NCBI GenBank assembly: GCA_039030555.1
Contig: JBCCDY010000018.1
Span: 1-64,000 of the forward strand
DNA length: 64,000 nt
Reading direction: 5' to 3'
Source of the DNA: JBCCDY01 sp039030555
GTDB taxonomy: Bacteria > Bacteroidota > Bacteroidia > Cytophagales > Cyclobacteriaceae
The notes beneath the pieces are model-generated. The model did no database searches and was not told the DNA's origin. It worked only from the letters and a program-made list of their open reading frames with translations. Made by a program: the position numbers and the translations under genes. Positions 35,798 through 46,800 of the stretch are shown in pieces; the first letter of the stretch is position 1, and every line of letters starts with the position of its first letter.

Positions 35798-35828
35798 AGC
35801 CCATCAAGAAAACATAACTTGACGGGCT
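35798..35828. terminator. bidirectional stem-loop between convergent genes
   Basis: AGCCCATCAAG (35798-35808) pairs with CTTGACGGGCT (35818-35828) over 11 positions with one A/C mismatch and a 9-base loop. On the minus strand it is followed by TTTTATTT, giving a good terminator for the nuclease gene ending at 35853. On the plus strand the T tract is poor, but it lies just after the GH97 stop. Confidence 0.65.
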
Positions 35829-35852
35829 TCTCCCTCTATCGAGACCTAGTGT

Positions 35853-38735
35853 TTATTGTATCACTATCCTTCTAACAATATTTGTTGAACTACTCTTAAT
35901 ATTAAAAAAGTATAGTCCTGATAATATTCCTTCCACATCCACTTCTTTCAATTCACCTGATCTCATAAGATCTGTAAGCATAACTTTTCCGTTGATATTT
36001 GTTAGAGAAATAGCTAAAGACTCTTGATCTTCAAGACCTGTTAAATCAATGATTATTTTCTTTGAAACCGGATTAGGATAAACAGAAATTGCGTTGTTTA
36101 ATAGTTCGGCTTGGTTTGATGTTAGTACAGAGTCAACTCCTTCATCCTCACTTTCATCGTTCATTTCTGAGGAAACAAAAGAAGTAAATTGATAGCTTAC
36201 AGGAAAGTGATCTGAGGTCGTTGTACTAAAATCAAGACCAACACTAAAAGCTGCTCCGAATTCTGTTCTGGCTGTTCCCTCAATTGCCAAGTCAAAAAGC
36301 TCATTAGATATGGTAATATGATCAATAGGATTGGTTGAACCATCACGGGTAATGATACTGTTTTCACTAAGTACAGAAGTTACTACCTTGAAATCCTCGT
36401 CAGTTATAAAATCTATATAAGGCGTAACTCTAGCAGTTCCCTCATCTTCTGTAGTGGTTGCAACATCAACGTCGTCATTGTAATCTCCAAGAAATATGAC
36501 AGCTTCATCTTCAAAGTAGGTATTCAATGTATCTACTAGAACACCGATATCTGAAACTCTATTAAAATAATCAACATCGCCTGCATTTGCATGAATGTTG
36601 ACCACATTTAATGAAACAGTATCTCCGTTTATGTTTGCGTTTGCCCTTAATAAAAACGGAAGTCTCCCTCCTGCATAGAAACTTCCACCGGTGTCCTCTA
36701 GCAATACACGAACTTCCGTAGTATCGACAGTTGTTGTATTCCAGATGAATCCTAAAAGTTGACTCGGAGTTCTTTCATATTGAGCCAAAACACCCTCATA
36801 ACCATTAAGTAAACTAAGTATGGTATTGAAGTCCGTCTCACTTCTAATTTCCTGTAAAGCATAAATATCCGCCCCGATGGAATCGATCACCGCTACAGCA
36901 TTATTTATTTGCAAGATAGCTTCATCTCCGCTTCTTGATCCGAAATTTTCGATATTCCATGCCACAACTTTAAAAGCTGTATCAATCACCTGAGGAACTC
37001 CACCAATTTCAGAACCGCTAGCCCTAGATTCTCCCACTATGTTATCAGTGCTATGAATAATATCCGTACTGTAAACATTTAAAAACCCTGAATTGGGAGA
37101 AAATCGAACAGTTATGGTTTGTTCTTCTATTGTACTATCTGACTGTATCGGAATATTAAGGGAGTCTGAAAATGAAGTTCCATCTATTGAAAGCTGAAAA
37201 CTTCCTCCCGCAACTACAGCTAGCTCATTACCCAAAAGATCTTCTCCCGACAATATATAAGTAATATCTGAACTACTGCCTTCCGTAACATCACCAAAGT
37301 TTAATGAGCTTTCAGAAATGCTAAGTGATGGAATTACTACAGGAACCTCGGCGGAAGCTTCGTTAGGGGTTGCCTCCGCAATTAAAAAGGTCTCCGATAA
37401 GTTTTCAGAGGTTTCATCATCACCTTGAATTCCATTACCTCCGCTTTGTGATTCTGAACCTTCAAACAAATCTGTTCTCTGAAATGACTGACCTACTTCG
37501 TGAGATTCAGCAGAAACGACTTCCTGTATCTCCAGAGGTGTTTCATCCTGATAAGTTGAAACATCACTGTCAGCATCAGGGCCATCTATGGAAAGACCTG
37601 TTTTAACAGAAGCCTCAGCACCATCGCCCCAAACCACATAATCTAGGTCCTGGACTAAATCGGACTCTCCATCCCAGAAATAAAGTATGGCCACTTTCCC
37701 CCCGTTCGATAGCTGGGTATTTCCCACTAAATCGATGGAGCCGTCGAATGCCGGCCTCATGTCTGGAACTTCATCGGCAGTTTCGCCATCTTCCAACATC
37801 TCGTAGGTTGGCATAATCCCGTAGGTTTCAAAAAAGCCGGAAGAACCAGCATTATTTACTGCTATGGTTTGAAATTCACCCGATGCTATGGTAGCCCCTT
37901 CCGGGAAACGGGCATGGAAATCAGTATTACTCCCTCCACCTGGAAAAGCCCCATCGGGATTAACAATATTTATATACCTCGGGTCATTATTTAAGGTGGC
38001 ATCCGTAAGGTAAATGTTACTTAAGTCTACCGTAAAAGGGTTCGGGTTGTATATCTCAATAAACTCTCCGTTAGTTGGCGTTACAACTACTTCTGTAATT
38101 AATAGCTCGGGACTTGACCCATCAAAAACGCTACTTCCGCTAACGGTAGTTCCAGGAGAAAAAACACGATCTTCCGCTCCAGATGCTTCAGTAAAAAGAA
38201 CAAAGTCACCGGTACCATCAGGCTGTCTGACCATTGACTGATTACTTCCACCATTCAATCCATTATCAGTTGCATCGCCATAAGCGAACGTATCAATTAA
38301 TTGTCCCTCAGAATCCCTTAACTCGACAACATCTCCCCCATTTCTTAAGGCTGAACCTATCCTACCCATATTCGCAAACGTAATGGAACCTCCACAACAA
38401 TTTGCCGATGGCGTCCCTCCTCCAAACAGTACAATTGCCTTTCCATTTTCAATTATGGTTCCTCCCGGAAAGGTGAACAATTGAAAATTCTCTGAAGTAG
38501 GGTCGTCATCGGAAATCGTCCATCCACTTATATCGAGAGGTGATGACCCAATGTTTACGATCTCTACAAACTCATCTTCAAATGACTCTCTAATTCCATC
38601 TCCGTTCGAATCTCCTGGCAGATCACCAGGAGGATCGGCTAAAACTTCATTGATCACAATTTGACCGAAACCCACTCTCGATCCAATTATGAAAAATACG
38701 GCTGTTAGACCAAGAAAAGTAAAAATTTGCTTCAT
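35853..38735 (-). CDS. secreted nuclease: two lamin-tail domains, endonuclease/exonuclease/phosphatase domain, T9SS type A tail
   Basis: The 960-residue protein has a signal peptide (about 1-24), two lamin-tail domains (QIVINEVLADPPG at 25 and ELLITEVVVTPTNGEFIEIYNP at about 209), an Ig-like region (about 465-565) and an EEP nuclease domain (about 575-855) with VAWNIENFG, ALQEI, VIFLGDYNDD and TTSDHFPVSYQF, the usual metal-binding and catalytic segments. The end (AISVYPNPVSKKIIIDLTG ... GLYFFNIKS) is a T9SS type A sorting domain, so the protein is exported by T9SS. It resembles extracellular DNases of the ExeM/NucH kind and probably degrades extracellular DNA for nutrients. It is an outlier among glycosidase genes. 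Confidence 0.9.
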   Translation of the reverse strand: MKQIFTFLGLTAVFFIIGSRVGFGQIVINEVLADPPGDLPGDSNGDGIRESFEDEFVEIVNIGSSPLDISGWTISDDDPTSENFQLFTFPGGTIIENGKAIVLFGGGTPSANCCGGSITFANMGRIGSALRNGGDVVELRDSEGQLIDTFAYGDATDNGLNGGSNQSMVRQPDGTGDFVLFTEASGAEDRVFSPGTTVSGSSVFDGSSPELLITEVVVTPTNGEFIEIYNPNPFTVDLSNIYLTDATLNNDPRYINIVNPDGAFPGGGSNTDFHARFPEGATIASGEFQTIAVNNAGSSGFFETYGIMPTYEMLEDGETADEVPDMRPAFDGSIDLVGNTQLSNGGKVAILYFWDGESDLVQDLDYVVWGDGAEASVKTGLSIDGPDADSDVSTYQDETPLEIQEVVSAESHEVGQSFQRTDLFEGSESQSGGNGIQGDDETSENLSETFLIAEATPNEASAEVPVVIPSLSISESSLNFGDVTEGSSSDITYILSGEDLLGNELAVVAGGSFQLSIDGTSFSDSLNIPIQSDSTIEEQTITVRFSPNSGFLNVYSTDIIHSTDNIVGESRASGSEIGGVPQVIDTAFKVVAWNIENFGSRSGDEAILQINNAVAVIDSIGADIYALQEIRSETDFNTILSLLNGYEGVLAQYERTPSQLLGFIWNTTTVDTTEVRVLLEDTGGSFYAGGRLPFLLRANANINGDTVSLNVVNIHANAGDVDYFNRVSDIGVLVDTLNTYFEDEAVIFLGDYNDDVDVATTTEDEGTARVTPYIDFITDEDFKVVTSVLSENSIITRDGSTNPIDHITISNELFDLAIEGTARTEFGAAFSVGLDFSTTTSDHFPVSYQFTSFVSSEMNDESEDEGVDSVLTSNQAELLNNAISVYPNPVSKKIIIDLTGLEDQESLAISLTNINGKVMLTDLMRSGELKEVDVEGILSGLYFFNIKSSSTNIVRRIVIQ

Positions 38736-38975
38736 GTATCTTCAAATTTGGTTGAAGCCACAAATTTTAACTTTCCTTATATTCAATAATTATTATACCA
38801 TTTATCTAATTATTAAAAATTCGATAAAAACTAAATGATATTGTTACAATAGATGTTAAATTCTAACATAAGAATTAGATTAAATTATAATATAGTATCC
38901 CTTCAAATATAAAAACTCAAGACTAGGTGAACAATAATGTATTAACTTGATTTTCATTACCTAAATGCTCAAAAC

Positions 38976-41276
38976 ATGCACAAATTTCGTATTTCATATC
39001 TCTTAATTCTCCCTTTTTTAATCTTCATAGCCTCTTGTAATGAAAGCGCAGAAAAGAAATCAAGCAAAACAGATGGGGACGAAATAGACCAAAAAGTAAG
39101 TGAGCTCCTCTCCAAAATGACTTTGGAAGAAAAAGCCGGCCAGCTCATTCAGTATAACGGAAGCTGGGATGTTACCGGCCCTGTTCCGGAGGGTGACAAC
39201 GAGCAGCGTAAATATCAAAATATCAAAGAGGGAAAAGCCGGTAGTATGTTGAATGTAATCGGAGCTGAAGCCACAAAAGAGATTCAAAAACTGACCGTTG
39301 AAAACAGTAGGCTGGGGATACCTCTATTGTTTGCTTATGACGTGATTCATGGTTATAAAACCATGTTTCCCATACCACTTGCGGAAGCTTCAAGCTGGGA
39401 TATGGAAATCATCGAGAAAGGGTCGGCCATAGCAGCTAAAGAATCAGCCGCCGCTGGCTTACACTGGACGTTTGCTCCAATGCTGGATATTTCAAGGGAT
39501 GCCAGATGGGGTAGAATGATGGAAACCAATGGAGAAGATCCATATCTGGGATCAAAAATAGCAGAAGCTCGGATTAAAGGGCTACAGGGCTCAGACCTTT
39601 CGGATGTCTCCACAATACTAGCCTGTGCAAAGCATTTTGCTGCCTATGGATTTGCAGAAGCTGGCCGTGATTACAATACGGTAGAGATGAGTGATTATAC
39701 GCTACATAATGTGGTACTCCCTCCATTTAAATCATCCATTGATGCCGGAGCCAGAACAGTTATGAATGCTTTCAATATTTATAATCAGGTTCCTGCAACG
39801 GGGAATGTTTATTTACAGCGGGACATTCTAAAAGGAGACTGGGGTTTTAGTGGAGCGGTTGTCTCCGACTGGGGATCGATTGGTGAACAGATTGTTCATG
39901 GTGCCGCTAAGGATACCATAGACGCTGCAAAGCAGGCTATTGAAGCCGGAAGTGATATTGATATGGAATCCAGATGTTATGAGTCTTTAGTTCAAATGGT
40001 TAATGATGGTATCATTGATGAAGCCTTAATCGATGATGCTGCCTCAAGGGTATTACGTCTCAAGTATGAATTGGGCCTTTTTGACGATCCTTACAAATAT
40101 TCTGATGAAGAAAGGGAGAAAGCAGAAATCTATTCTGAAGAGAATCGAGCTATTGCAAAAGAATCGGCTCTCGAATCGATGGTTTTACTTAAAAATGAAG
40201 GCCTTCTGCCCCTTGAAAATGTAAAATCTGTTGGAGTAATCGGTACACTTGCCAACAGTAAAGATATTCCACTTGGAAGCTGGAGAGCCCAAGCCGTTGA
40301 AAATAGTGCTGTTTCATTACTCGAGGGCTTACAGAATGTGATGGGTAAAAGCACAAAAATTGAATATGCCGAGGGCTACAAACTGGCTGTTGGGAGAAGA
40401 TCATTCGTCTATGAACTCACTTTTGAAGAAAAAGACCGATCCGGTTTTGCAGAAGCAATTGCACTGGCTAAAAGGTCTGAGGTTATCGTAATGGCGCTGG
40501 GCGAAGACTGCTGGCAAAGTGGTGAAGCCAGAAGCCAAGTTGATATTGGTTTGAAAGGTCTTCAGCTAGAGCTTTTTAAAGAAATTCAGAAGGTCAATAA
40601 GAACATTGTTGTGGTATTGATGAATGGAAGGCCTTTGGCTATTCCTGAAGTTGCAGAACTTGCCCCTTCAATTCTAGAGGCGTGGCATCTCGGATCAGAA
40701 GCAGGAAATGCTATTGCTGAAGTACTGGCTGGAAATCACAACCCTTCCGGAAAATTACCAGTTTCATTTCCTCGCCATGTGGGTCAGGTCCCTATTTACT
40801 ATAATCATTTTAATACTGGGAGACCAACTACCAATGAACATGATGCCGGATTCGTATTCTGGTCACATTACTCGGACGAACTCAACAGTCCGCAGTATGC
40901 CTTTGGTCATGGGTTAAGTTATTCAAATTTTGAGTATTCGGATATGAAACTTTCGTCAGATGAGATGACCAAAGGGGGAGAAATTACCTGTTCCGTTAAC
41001 GTCAAAAATACAAGCGATCGAGACGGTGAAGAGGTAATACAGTTTTACATACGTGACCTATTCGGATCAATTGCTAGACCCGTTCAGGAACTTAAAGGTT
41101 TTGAAAAATTGATGATTAAAGCTGGAGAAGAAAAAAAGGTAGAGTTCAAGGTAGATGAGGAGCTTCTTTTTTTTTATAGGAAGGATAAAACTTGGGGTGT
41201 TGAGCCTGGTAAGTTCCATGCTATGGTTGGAGGCAGTTCGGATAAAGTGATAAAAGCCGAATTTGAACTAAAATGA
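38976..41276 (+). CDS. bglX: GH3 beta-glucosidase (BglX-like), lipoprotein
   Basis: The 766-residue protein has a lipoprotein signal (FIASC, Cys21), a GH3 N-terminal barrel (about 40-370) with FAYDVIHGYKTMFPIPLAEA, MLDISRDARWGRMMETNGEDPYLGS, ACAKHFAAYG and the nucleophile Asp298 in GFSGAVVSDWGS, then the GH3 C-terminal sandwich (about 400-620, with VMALGEDCWQSGEARSQ) and a fibronectin III-like domain (RDGEEVIQFYIRDLFGS). This is the three-domain BglX layout. It removes terminal beta-linked glucose from oligosaccharides in the periplasm. Its stop overlaps the start of the next gene (ATGA), so the two are cotranslated. Confidence 0.92.
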   Translation: MHKFRISYLLILPFLIFIASCNESAEKKSSKTDGDEIDQKVSELLSKMTLEEKAGQLIQYNGSWDVTGPVPEGDNEQRKYQNIKEGKAGSMLNVIGAEATKEIQKLTVENSRLGIPLLFAYDVIHGYKTMFPIPLAEASSWDMEIIEKGSAIAAKESAAAGLHWTFAPMLDISRDARWGRMMETNGEDPYLGSKIAEARIKGLQGSDLSDVSTILACAKHFAAYGFAEAGRDYNTVEMSDYTLHNVVLPPFKSSIDAGARTVMNAFNIYNQVPATGNVYLQRDILKGDWGFSGAVVSDWGSIGEQIVHGAAKDTIDAAKQAIEAGSDIDMESRCYESLVQMVNDGIIDEALIDDAASRVLRLKYELGLFDDPYKYSDEEREKAEIYSEENRAIAKESALESMVLLKNEGLLPLENVKSVGVIGTLANSKDIPLGSWRAQAVENSAVSLLEGLQNVMGKSTKIEYAEGYKLAVGRRSFVYELTFEEKDRSGFAEAIALAKRSEVIVMALGEDCWQSGEARSQVDIGLKGLQLELFKEIQKVNKNIVVVLMNGRPLAIPEVAELAPSILEAWHLGSEAGNAIAEVLAGNHNPSGKLPVSFPRHVGQVPIYYNHFNTGRPTTNEHDAGFVFWSHYSDELNSPQYAFGHGLSYSNFEYSDMKLSSDEMTKGGEITCSVNVKNTSDRDGEEVIQFYIRDLFGSIARPVQELKGFEKLMIKAGEEKKVEFKVDEELLFFYRKDKTWGVEPGKFHAMVGGSSDKVIKAEFELK

Positions 41277-43705
41277 GGTTAAAAAATCTGCTTGCTGAAA
41301 ATACTGTAGTATGGATTTTAATAGTTAGTCTTTGGTTTCTATCAGCATGCCAACAAAAGCAAGAAGTAAAATTTGAATCTATTCATGCTCTTCTTACCTC
41401 TTCAGAATCCATAGAAGGGAATCAGGAGTATTTAAACTCTCCATATGTAACTGCAGGGGATCGAGTGTATATGGTAGGGCATCAAGATGGAACCTTTCCT
41501 GATCTTGGATGGCATGTCTCTGGAGAAATGGGTGGAATCTGGAACCATCCAATCAAACTCATGGATGGCTTTTCCATACAAATATCCGATGAAGTAAATG
41601 AATGGTGCTTAAACCAAGCGGAAGAATTTGTCAATTATCCTTACGCTAATCAGCATATTTTCAAGTCTTCCGAAATAAACATAGAGGTTAGTCGGATGCA
41701 ATATGTGCCCGATGGAATCCAAGGTTTGGTGATAGAACTCGAAATCAGTAATACTTCAGGAACACCAAAAGATTTGAATGTTGATTTCACAGGAATGGTT
41801 GATCTCTCCCCTGTCTGGCTTTCAGAAAGAAAAGATATCGAAGATGGTAAAGACATTGCTCAATGGGACGAGCAAATGGAAGCATTTAAAGCAAAAGATG
41901 AGAAAAACGATTGGCATATTGTTTTCGGAACAAATAAATCCGTTTCGAGCCATAACTTAGATAAAAGCGAATGCTACGGACAAAGGAAAGGAAATGGTAC
42001 TGACGCCACTTTATCCGTTACATCAGAAATTGCAGCCAGAGCCACCGAGTACATTCTGTTTTATATCTCAGGCTCATACACATCTGAAGAAGAAGCGATA
42101 AAAACTTATTCAGAATTAAAAGCGAGCCCAGAAACACTTTTCAATGAAAAACAAAAGAGATATACTTCTATCAAAAGCAAGGCTTCTATTTCAATACCTG
42201 AAAAAGAAACTAAAACCATGTATAACTGGATCAAGTACAATACGGATTGGCTTATTCGCGATGTTCCTGAAGTCGGTAGAGGTGTTTCTGCCGGAATTCC
42301 GGATTACCCATGGTGGTTTGGAACCGATAACTGTTATACACTTCAAGGCTTGCTTGCTACCGGACAACATGAAGAAGTTTTGTCCACTATAGACCTCATC
42401 TTTTCCCTCTCCGAAAGCGTAAATGATAATAGTCGGATCATGCATGAAGCTTCTACCAATGGAATCGTCTTTAATCCAGGCAATCTGAACAACACCCCTC
42501 ATTTTGCTTACCTACTTTGGAAGACTTACGAGTGGACAGGTAGAAAAGACCTTCTGGAAAAATGGTATCCTAAAGTTCAAAGTGGATTGGAATGGTTACT
42601 CACCGAAGAAGATAAAGATGGCAATCTATATCCTGATGGCCCAGGTATGATGGAAATTCCAGGATTGCACACAGAAATGATTGATGTTGTAGTCTATACT
42701 CAGACTGGTTTTCAAGCAGCCGCAAACATGGCTGAGCAACTTGGAGATTCTATTGGTCAGTTGAAATATTCAAAAACTGCACAAAAACTCAAAGCGAAAA
42801 TAAACTCTGAATGGTGGGTGGAGGAATTTAATTCTTATGCTGATTTCAGGGCTACCAAAAAAGAAGCTTTAGAACTTATTAAAGCTGCTATAGTCCGTTC
42901 CGATACTATCAATAAACCCTGGGCAGTAAAAGAACTTGAAGGCATGAAAAGTAAAATAAAAAACACAGGAAGGAATGAGGTCGATGGTCATGTCGTCCAC
43001 CACAATTGGGTGGTGAATACACCTACGGAAATGGGCATTGCGCCGAAAGATTACGCTGAAAAAGCCCTTAGAACCGCTGAAAAATATAGCAGTAAGTATG
43101 GGACTTATGTAACCGGTATTGACCGGGACGAATCTCGTGGAGAGTCTTCAAAATGGGAAGTTTTCAGTTATGTTGGAGCAGTTATGACACTTCCAACGGG
43201 TGTTCAGGCTATTTCAGAAGCCAGGTATGGAAACCCCAACAAGTCTTTGGAGTATTTGGAAAAATTAACAAACTCATTTAGTTACGCTTTGCCAGGTTCC
43301 ATGTATGAGGTTAGTCCCGATTACGGTATGATCGTTCAAGCCTGGAACATCTATGCAGTTGCAGTTCCAATAGTGGAGTATTATTTCGGTATTAAACCAA
43401 AGGCTTACGATAAAGAGATCACTATTGAACCCGCTATGCCCGACGGCTGGGATAATGTATCTCTAGAAAATGTTCTGATAGGTGATAACGAGATTTCCAT
43501 AACAAAGGAAACTAGCAATGATGGCTCGGCGACTTATACTATAAACCAGCTTAAAGAGGACTGGGATATACTATTTTCATTTCCAAAATCTTTAGAAGCA
43601 GAAGTTATCGTCAATGAAGAAAATACTGCCCATGAACATGTGGGAGATCATGCCTATGCTCGATTGACCGGAAATCAAAATGTAATAAAGATTACTTATC
43701 TGTAA
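41273..43705 (+). CDS. (alpha/alpha)6-barrel glycoside hydrolase, glycogen-debranching-like
   Basis: The 810-residue protein has a hydrophobic leader ending in a lipobox-like FLSAC (Cys26), a beta-sandwich N-domain (about 30-300), and a six-hairpin barrel (about 310-720) typical of GDE/GH15/GH63-type enzymes: MYNWIKYNTDWLIRDVPEVG, DYPWWFGTDNCYTLQGLLATG, GNLYPDGPGMMEIPG, EMIDVVVYTQTGFQAA, and YEVSPDYGMIVQAWNIYA. A final beta region follows. The exact family cannot be fixed by eye; debranching-type alpha-1,6-glucosidase or an alpha,beta-glucosidase of a neighbouring family are both possible. Overlap with the GH3 gene suggests joint use on one glucose polymer or glycoside. Confidence 0.75.
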   Translation: MRLKNLLAENTVVWILIVSLWFLSACQQKQEVKFESIHALLTSSESIEGNQEYLNSPYVTAGDRVYMVGHQDGTFPDLGWHVSGEMGGIWNHPIKLMDGFSIQISDEVNEWCLNQAEEFVNYPYANQHIFKSSEINIEVSRMQYVPDGIQGLVIELEISNTSGTPKDLNVDFTGMVDLSPVWLSERKDIEDGKDIAQWDEQMEAFKAKDEKNDWHIVFGTNKSVSSHNLDKSECYGQRKGNGTDATLSVTSEIAARATEYILFYISGSYTSEEEAIKTYSELKASPETLFNEKQKRYTSIKSKASISIPEKETKTMYNWIKYNTDWLIRDVPEVGRGVSAGIPDYPWWFGTDNCYTLQGLLATGQHEEVLSTIDLIFSLSESVNDNSRIMHEASTNGIVFNPGNLNNTPHFAYLLWKTYEWTGRKDLLEKWYPKVQSGLEWLLTEEDKDGNLYPDGPGMMEIPGLHTEMIDVVVYTQTGFQAAANMAEQLGDSIGQLKYSKTAQKLKAKINSEWWVEEFNSYADFRATKKEALELIKAAIVRSDTINKPWAVKELEGMKSKIKNTGRNEVDGHVVHHNWVVNTPTEMGIAPKDYAEKALRTAEKYSSKYGTYVTGIDRDESRGESSKWEVFSYVGAVMTLPTGVQAISEARYGNPNKSLEYLEKLTNSFSYALPGSMYEVSPDYGMIVQAWNIYAVAVPIVEYYFGIKPKAYDKEITIEPAMPDGWDNVSLENVLIGDNEISITKETSNDGSATYTINQLKEDWDILFSFPKSLEAEVIVNEENTAHEHVGDHAYARLTGNQNVIKITYL

Positions 43706-43843
43706 CAGCTATCAAAGGCTATCTGCATCTGAAAGATCGTACCCTGTCTAAATCCACTGAGAATTTATGAAGATTCTCAAGCTAAATATGATTATTCTAA
43801 CACATTTAATAAAAAAATTTTAACTTATAGTTTTATGTAGAAA

Positions 43844-46800
43844 GTGAGCGTTAGATTTTCTAAACAAAGCATTTCAATATTAAGCACTCTATTTCTGGTT
43901 GGAGTAGGTTTTTCACTTTATTTCTTTTTCTACATTCCAATTCAGGAAAAAAAAATCATTCAAAATAATTTCCGGGTACTTAACAGAATAGTTCAAAACA
44001 TTCATTCGCTCGAAGAAAGTTATATCAAGAATGCCGAGATTATATCTCAAAACACTAAAATCGACGATGTAAATAACGAAATTCAGTCAATAGGAAGTAA
44101 AAAACCAGAACGGCTCAAAACAGATGGAAAAGGCATAAATGATAATATTTATTATACAGACGACGATATTATCATCGGCATAAAAAACAAAAAGGGCTCG
44201 AGTGACGATGATACCTTATCAAACTCAGAACGTTATAAATATTACAGTGTCAATTACAGTAACTTTTTTAATAAAAGCCTATTACACAGGAAAGATGTTT
44301 TTGATCAGATCATCATAAGTAAAGATGGGGTACCCTTGTATACAAACTCCATTTTTTCACCCCTTGACACCCTGAGCTTAAATGAATCACGAGCAAAGAT
44401 TTCCATAGCTGATATTGAATATGTAAGCTTAAATGCTAGCATATCTAAAGATATTTTCATTAGCGGTTTAATTAGTGAAACGCATTTTAATCAGGAAAAG
44501 AGAGGCGTCGGGCTACTCGTGGTTATTTCCTCAACTGTTATACTAATATTCGTGATCTTAAGTATGCCGCTTCTGAAGCTCAAAATCATGGGTAATTTTG
44601 AGCGATTACATCGCTCTGATGTATTTTTTACTGGCCTTTCAATTGTCTTGGGTTCAGCAGTTCTCACGATCCTCATATTATGGTCAGCTACGTATTTTAC
44701 TGATAAAAAAGTACAACAGGGGCAGTTAAGTGAATTGACTTCAAAAATAGAAAAACGCTTTCAAGAAGAACTTCAGGAAATTGTTTTTGAACTGAGTAAG
44801 GTTAATACTAAATATAAACCCGAGGTAAGAAATTATAAAGTTCCCAACGGCACCGCAGATTCAGTAGATGTGACTCAGATTTCTGTCCATAATCCAAATG
44901 GGAATCTAGATGAAATTGATAAATACGAAGCAGGATTTGAAATCTCTTATTACAGGGTTTTTCAGAATACATTAGACAATGACACCAGTATATCGTATAA
45001 AAACTTCAATGCCATATTTTGGTCCGATAATGTTGGCAGAGGCCTGGTGGTCCTTTCGCCATTCAACGATCCTAGCTATGCACAGGATTTAAAACATAGG
45101 CATTACTTAAAAGATATCATTAACAATACAGCGGCCCGTTTTACAGATAAAAATGACTCAACTCATAAAATTGCAATAGAATCAATAAAGTCAGTTAATG
45201 ACGGCAGATATGAAACTGGAATTGGGTACGGAACTGGAAATCCGACTTTACCAGTTATTGCACTTAGTACAAAACTTGGCTCCATAATGGAGCCCATACT
45301 ATCTGAGGGGTTTGGGTTCTGCATATTTGACATCAATGGAAACACTTTGTTTCATTCAGATATACAAAAAAACATCAATGAAAATTTTTTGGATGAAACC
45401 GGAAGTAAATTTCATAGTGCCGTATTAAGTCAAACCGAAAAATGTACCGAAGTCACTTATGGAGGTGAAAAAAGGCTAATTTACCTTAAGCCATTATCGT
45501 TTCTACCCAATTATTACATGGCTACATTTCAAGATAGTGTGCAATTCAACTCTCCTTATTCTCTTGCGATACATACCACTGTTGTTCTCTATTTTTTCTT
45601 TGTATCTGTACTTACACTCTTCCTGCTTCTCATTTATATACTATCCCTAAAATCTAATAAGTTAAAGCAACATGGTTTTATTTTCGACTGGTTGAGACCG
45701 CGTGAGAATGAAGTCTATCTGGAAAAATATAGAGTACTCTTTGTAGTATTTATAGTAAGCAGTTTTGTAATTGTCTTTACCGGATTGATGGTACGCTATC
45801 AACCAGAGGTTTTGATTAGCGCATTGCTTCTAAATACTGCTTGTCTCATTTTCTTTAGTTTTCACTTCCTATCTGAACATGATGAGACATCCGTCCGGCC
45901 AAAAAGCTTACTCTTGCTTGCCAATGCTCCATTTGGTGTCTTGGTGGTTCTCCTCTCGGTGTTTTCACGATTTTGTTTTTTACAACTCTCGGAATGCAAT
46001 CTCAGCCCTCAAAATGATCTGTTTATTATCCTCACTTTAGTAATGAATATCGGTTTATTCATTGTCTTAATAGGTATTCTTCTGAAAGCCAAAATCATCA
46101 TGGCAAAGGTTAAAAAGGTGATTAGGCTTGTTTCACGTTTCATTGAAGTTAATACCCAGACTCAGTATTTATACACTACTTTTTGTTGGGTTATTATCGT
46201 ATCTGTTATCCCAATATGTGTTTTTTTCGGTCTAAGTCTGAGTGCCGAGCAACAGATCAGCAAAACCTATTCTTCATTTCTCACTTACAATCGACTATTG
46301 AATTGGGATTATGCTGTTGAACAAGAATATAAAGGTAAGTTCAAAAACGATGCAAGACTGAACGAACTAATCGAAAGTCGGAAAAAAAGTAATCGTCATC
46401 TATATTTTATTGGTGCTCATTTTAGTGAAGAATCTGATAGTGAGTTTGTACCTCATCGATCGCTGAGGTATTTTCAAAATGTATACCAGCTTATCCGCCC
46501 CTTTTATAACGATTACTCCAGGGTTTCAAACGCTTTCATGAGCAGTAAGGGTATTATCACTCGCGGGGATAGTACTTGCAAAGAAAGAAAACACTCGTGG
46601 AGCCTTAACCAGTACAGGGATAAAATTCGCTTTGACGAGGGATCTTCTTCGAAGGCAGGAATAGGACACAGCATAAGCCTTGATCGTTGGGCCTTTAAAT
46701 TTACTTTTTTACATATATTAGGTTTAATAGCACTGCTACTTGCCTACTTTCAGGTACATAGATTTGCCCTGATCAAAATTTTTGGTTTTGAGTACAAAAG

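Noticed and set aside
38830..38890. AATTCT...AGAATT inverted repeat upstream of the GH3 gene as an operator
   Set aside because: Short arms in very AT-rich sequence; expected by chance.
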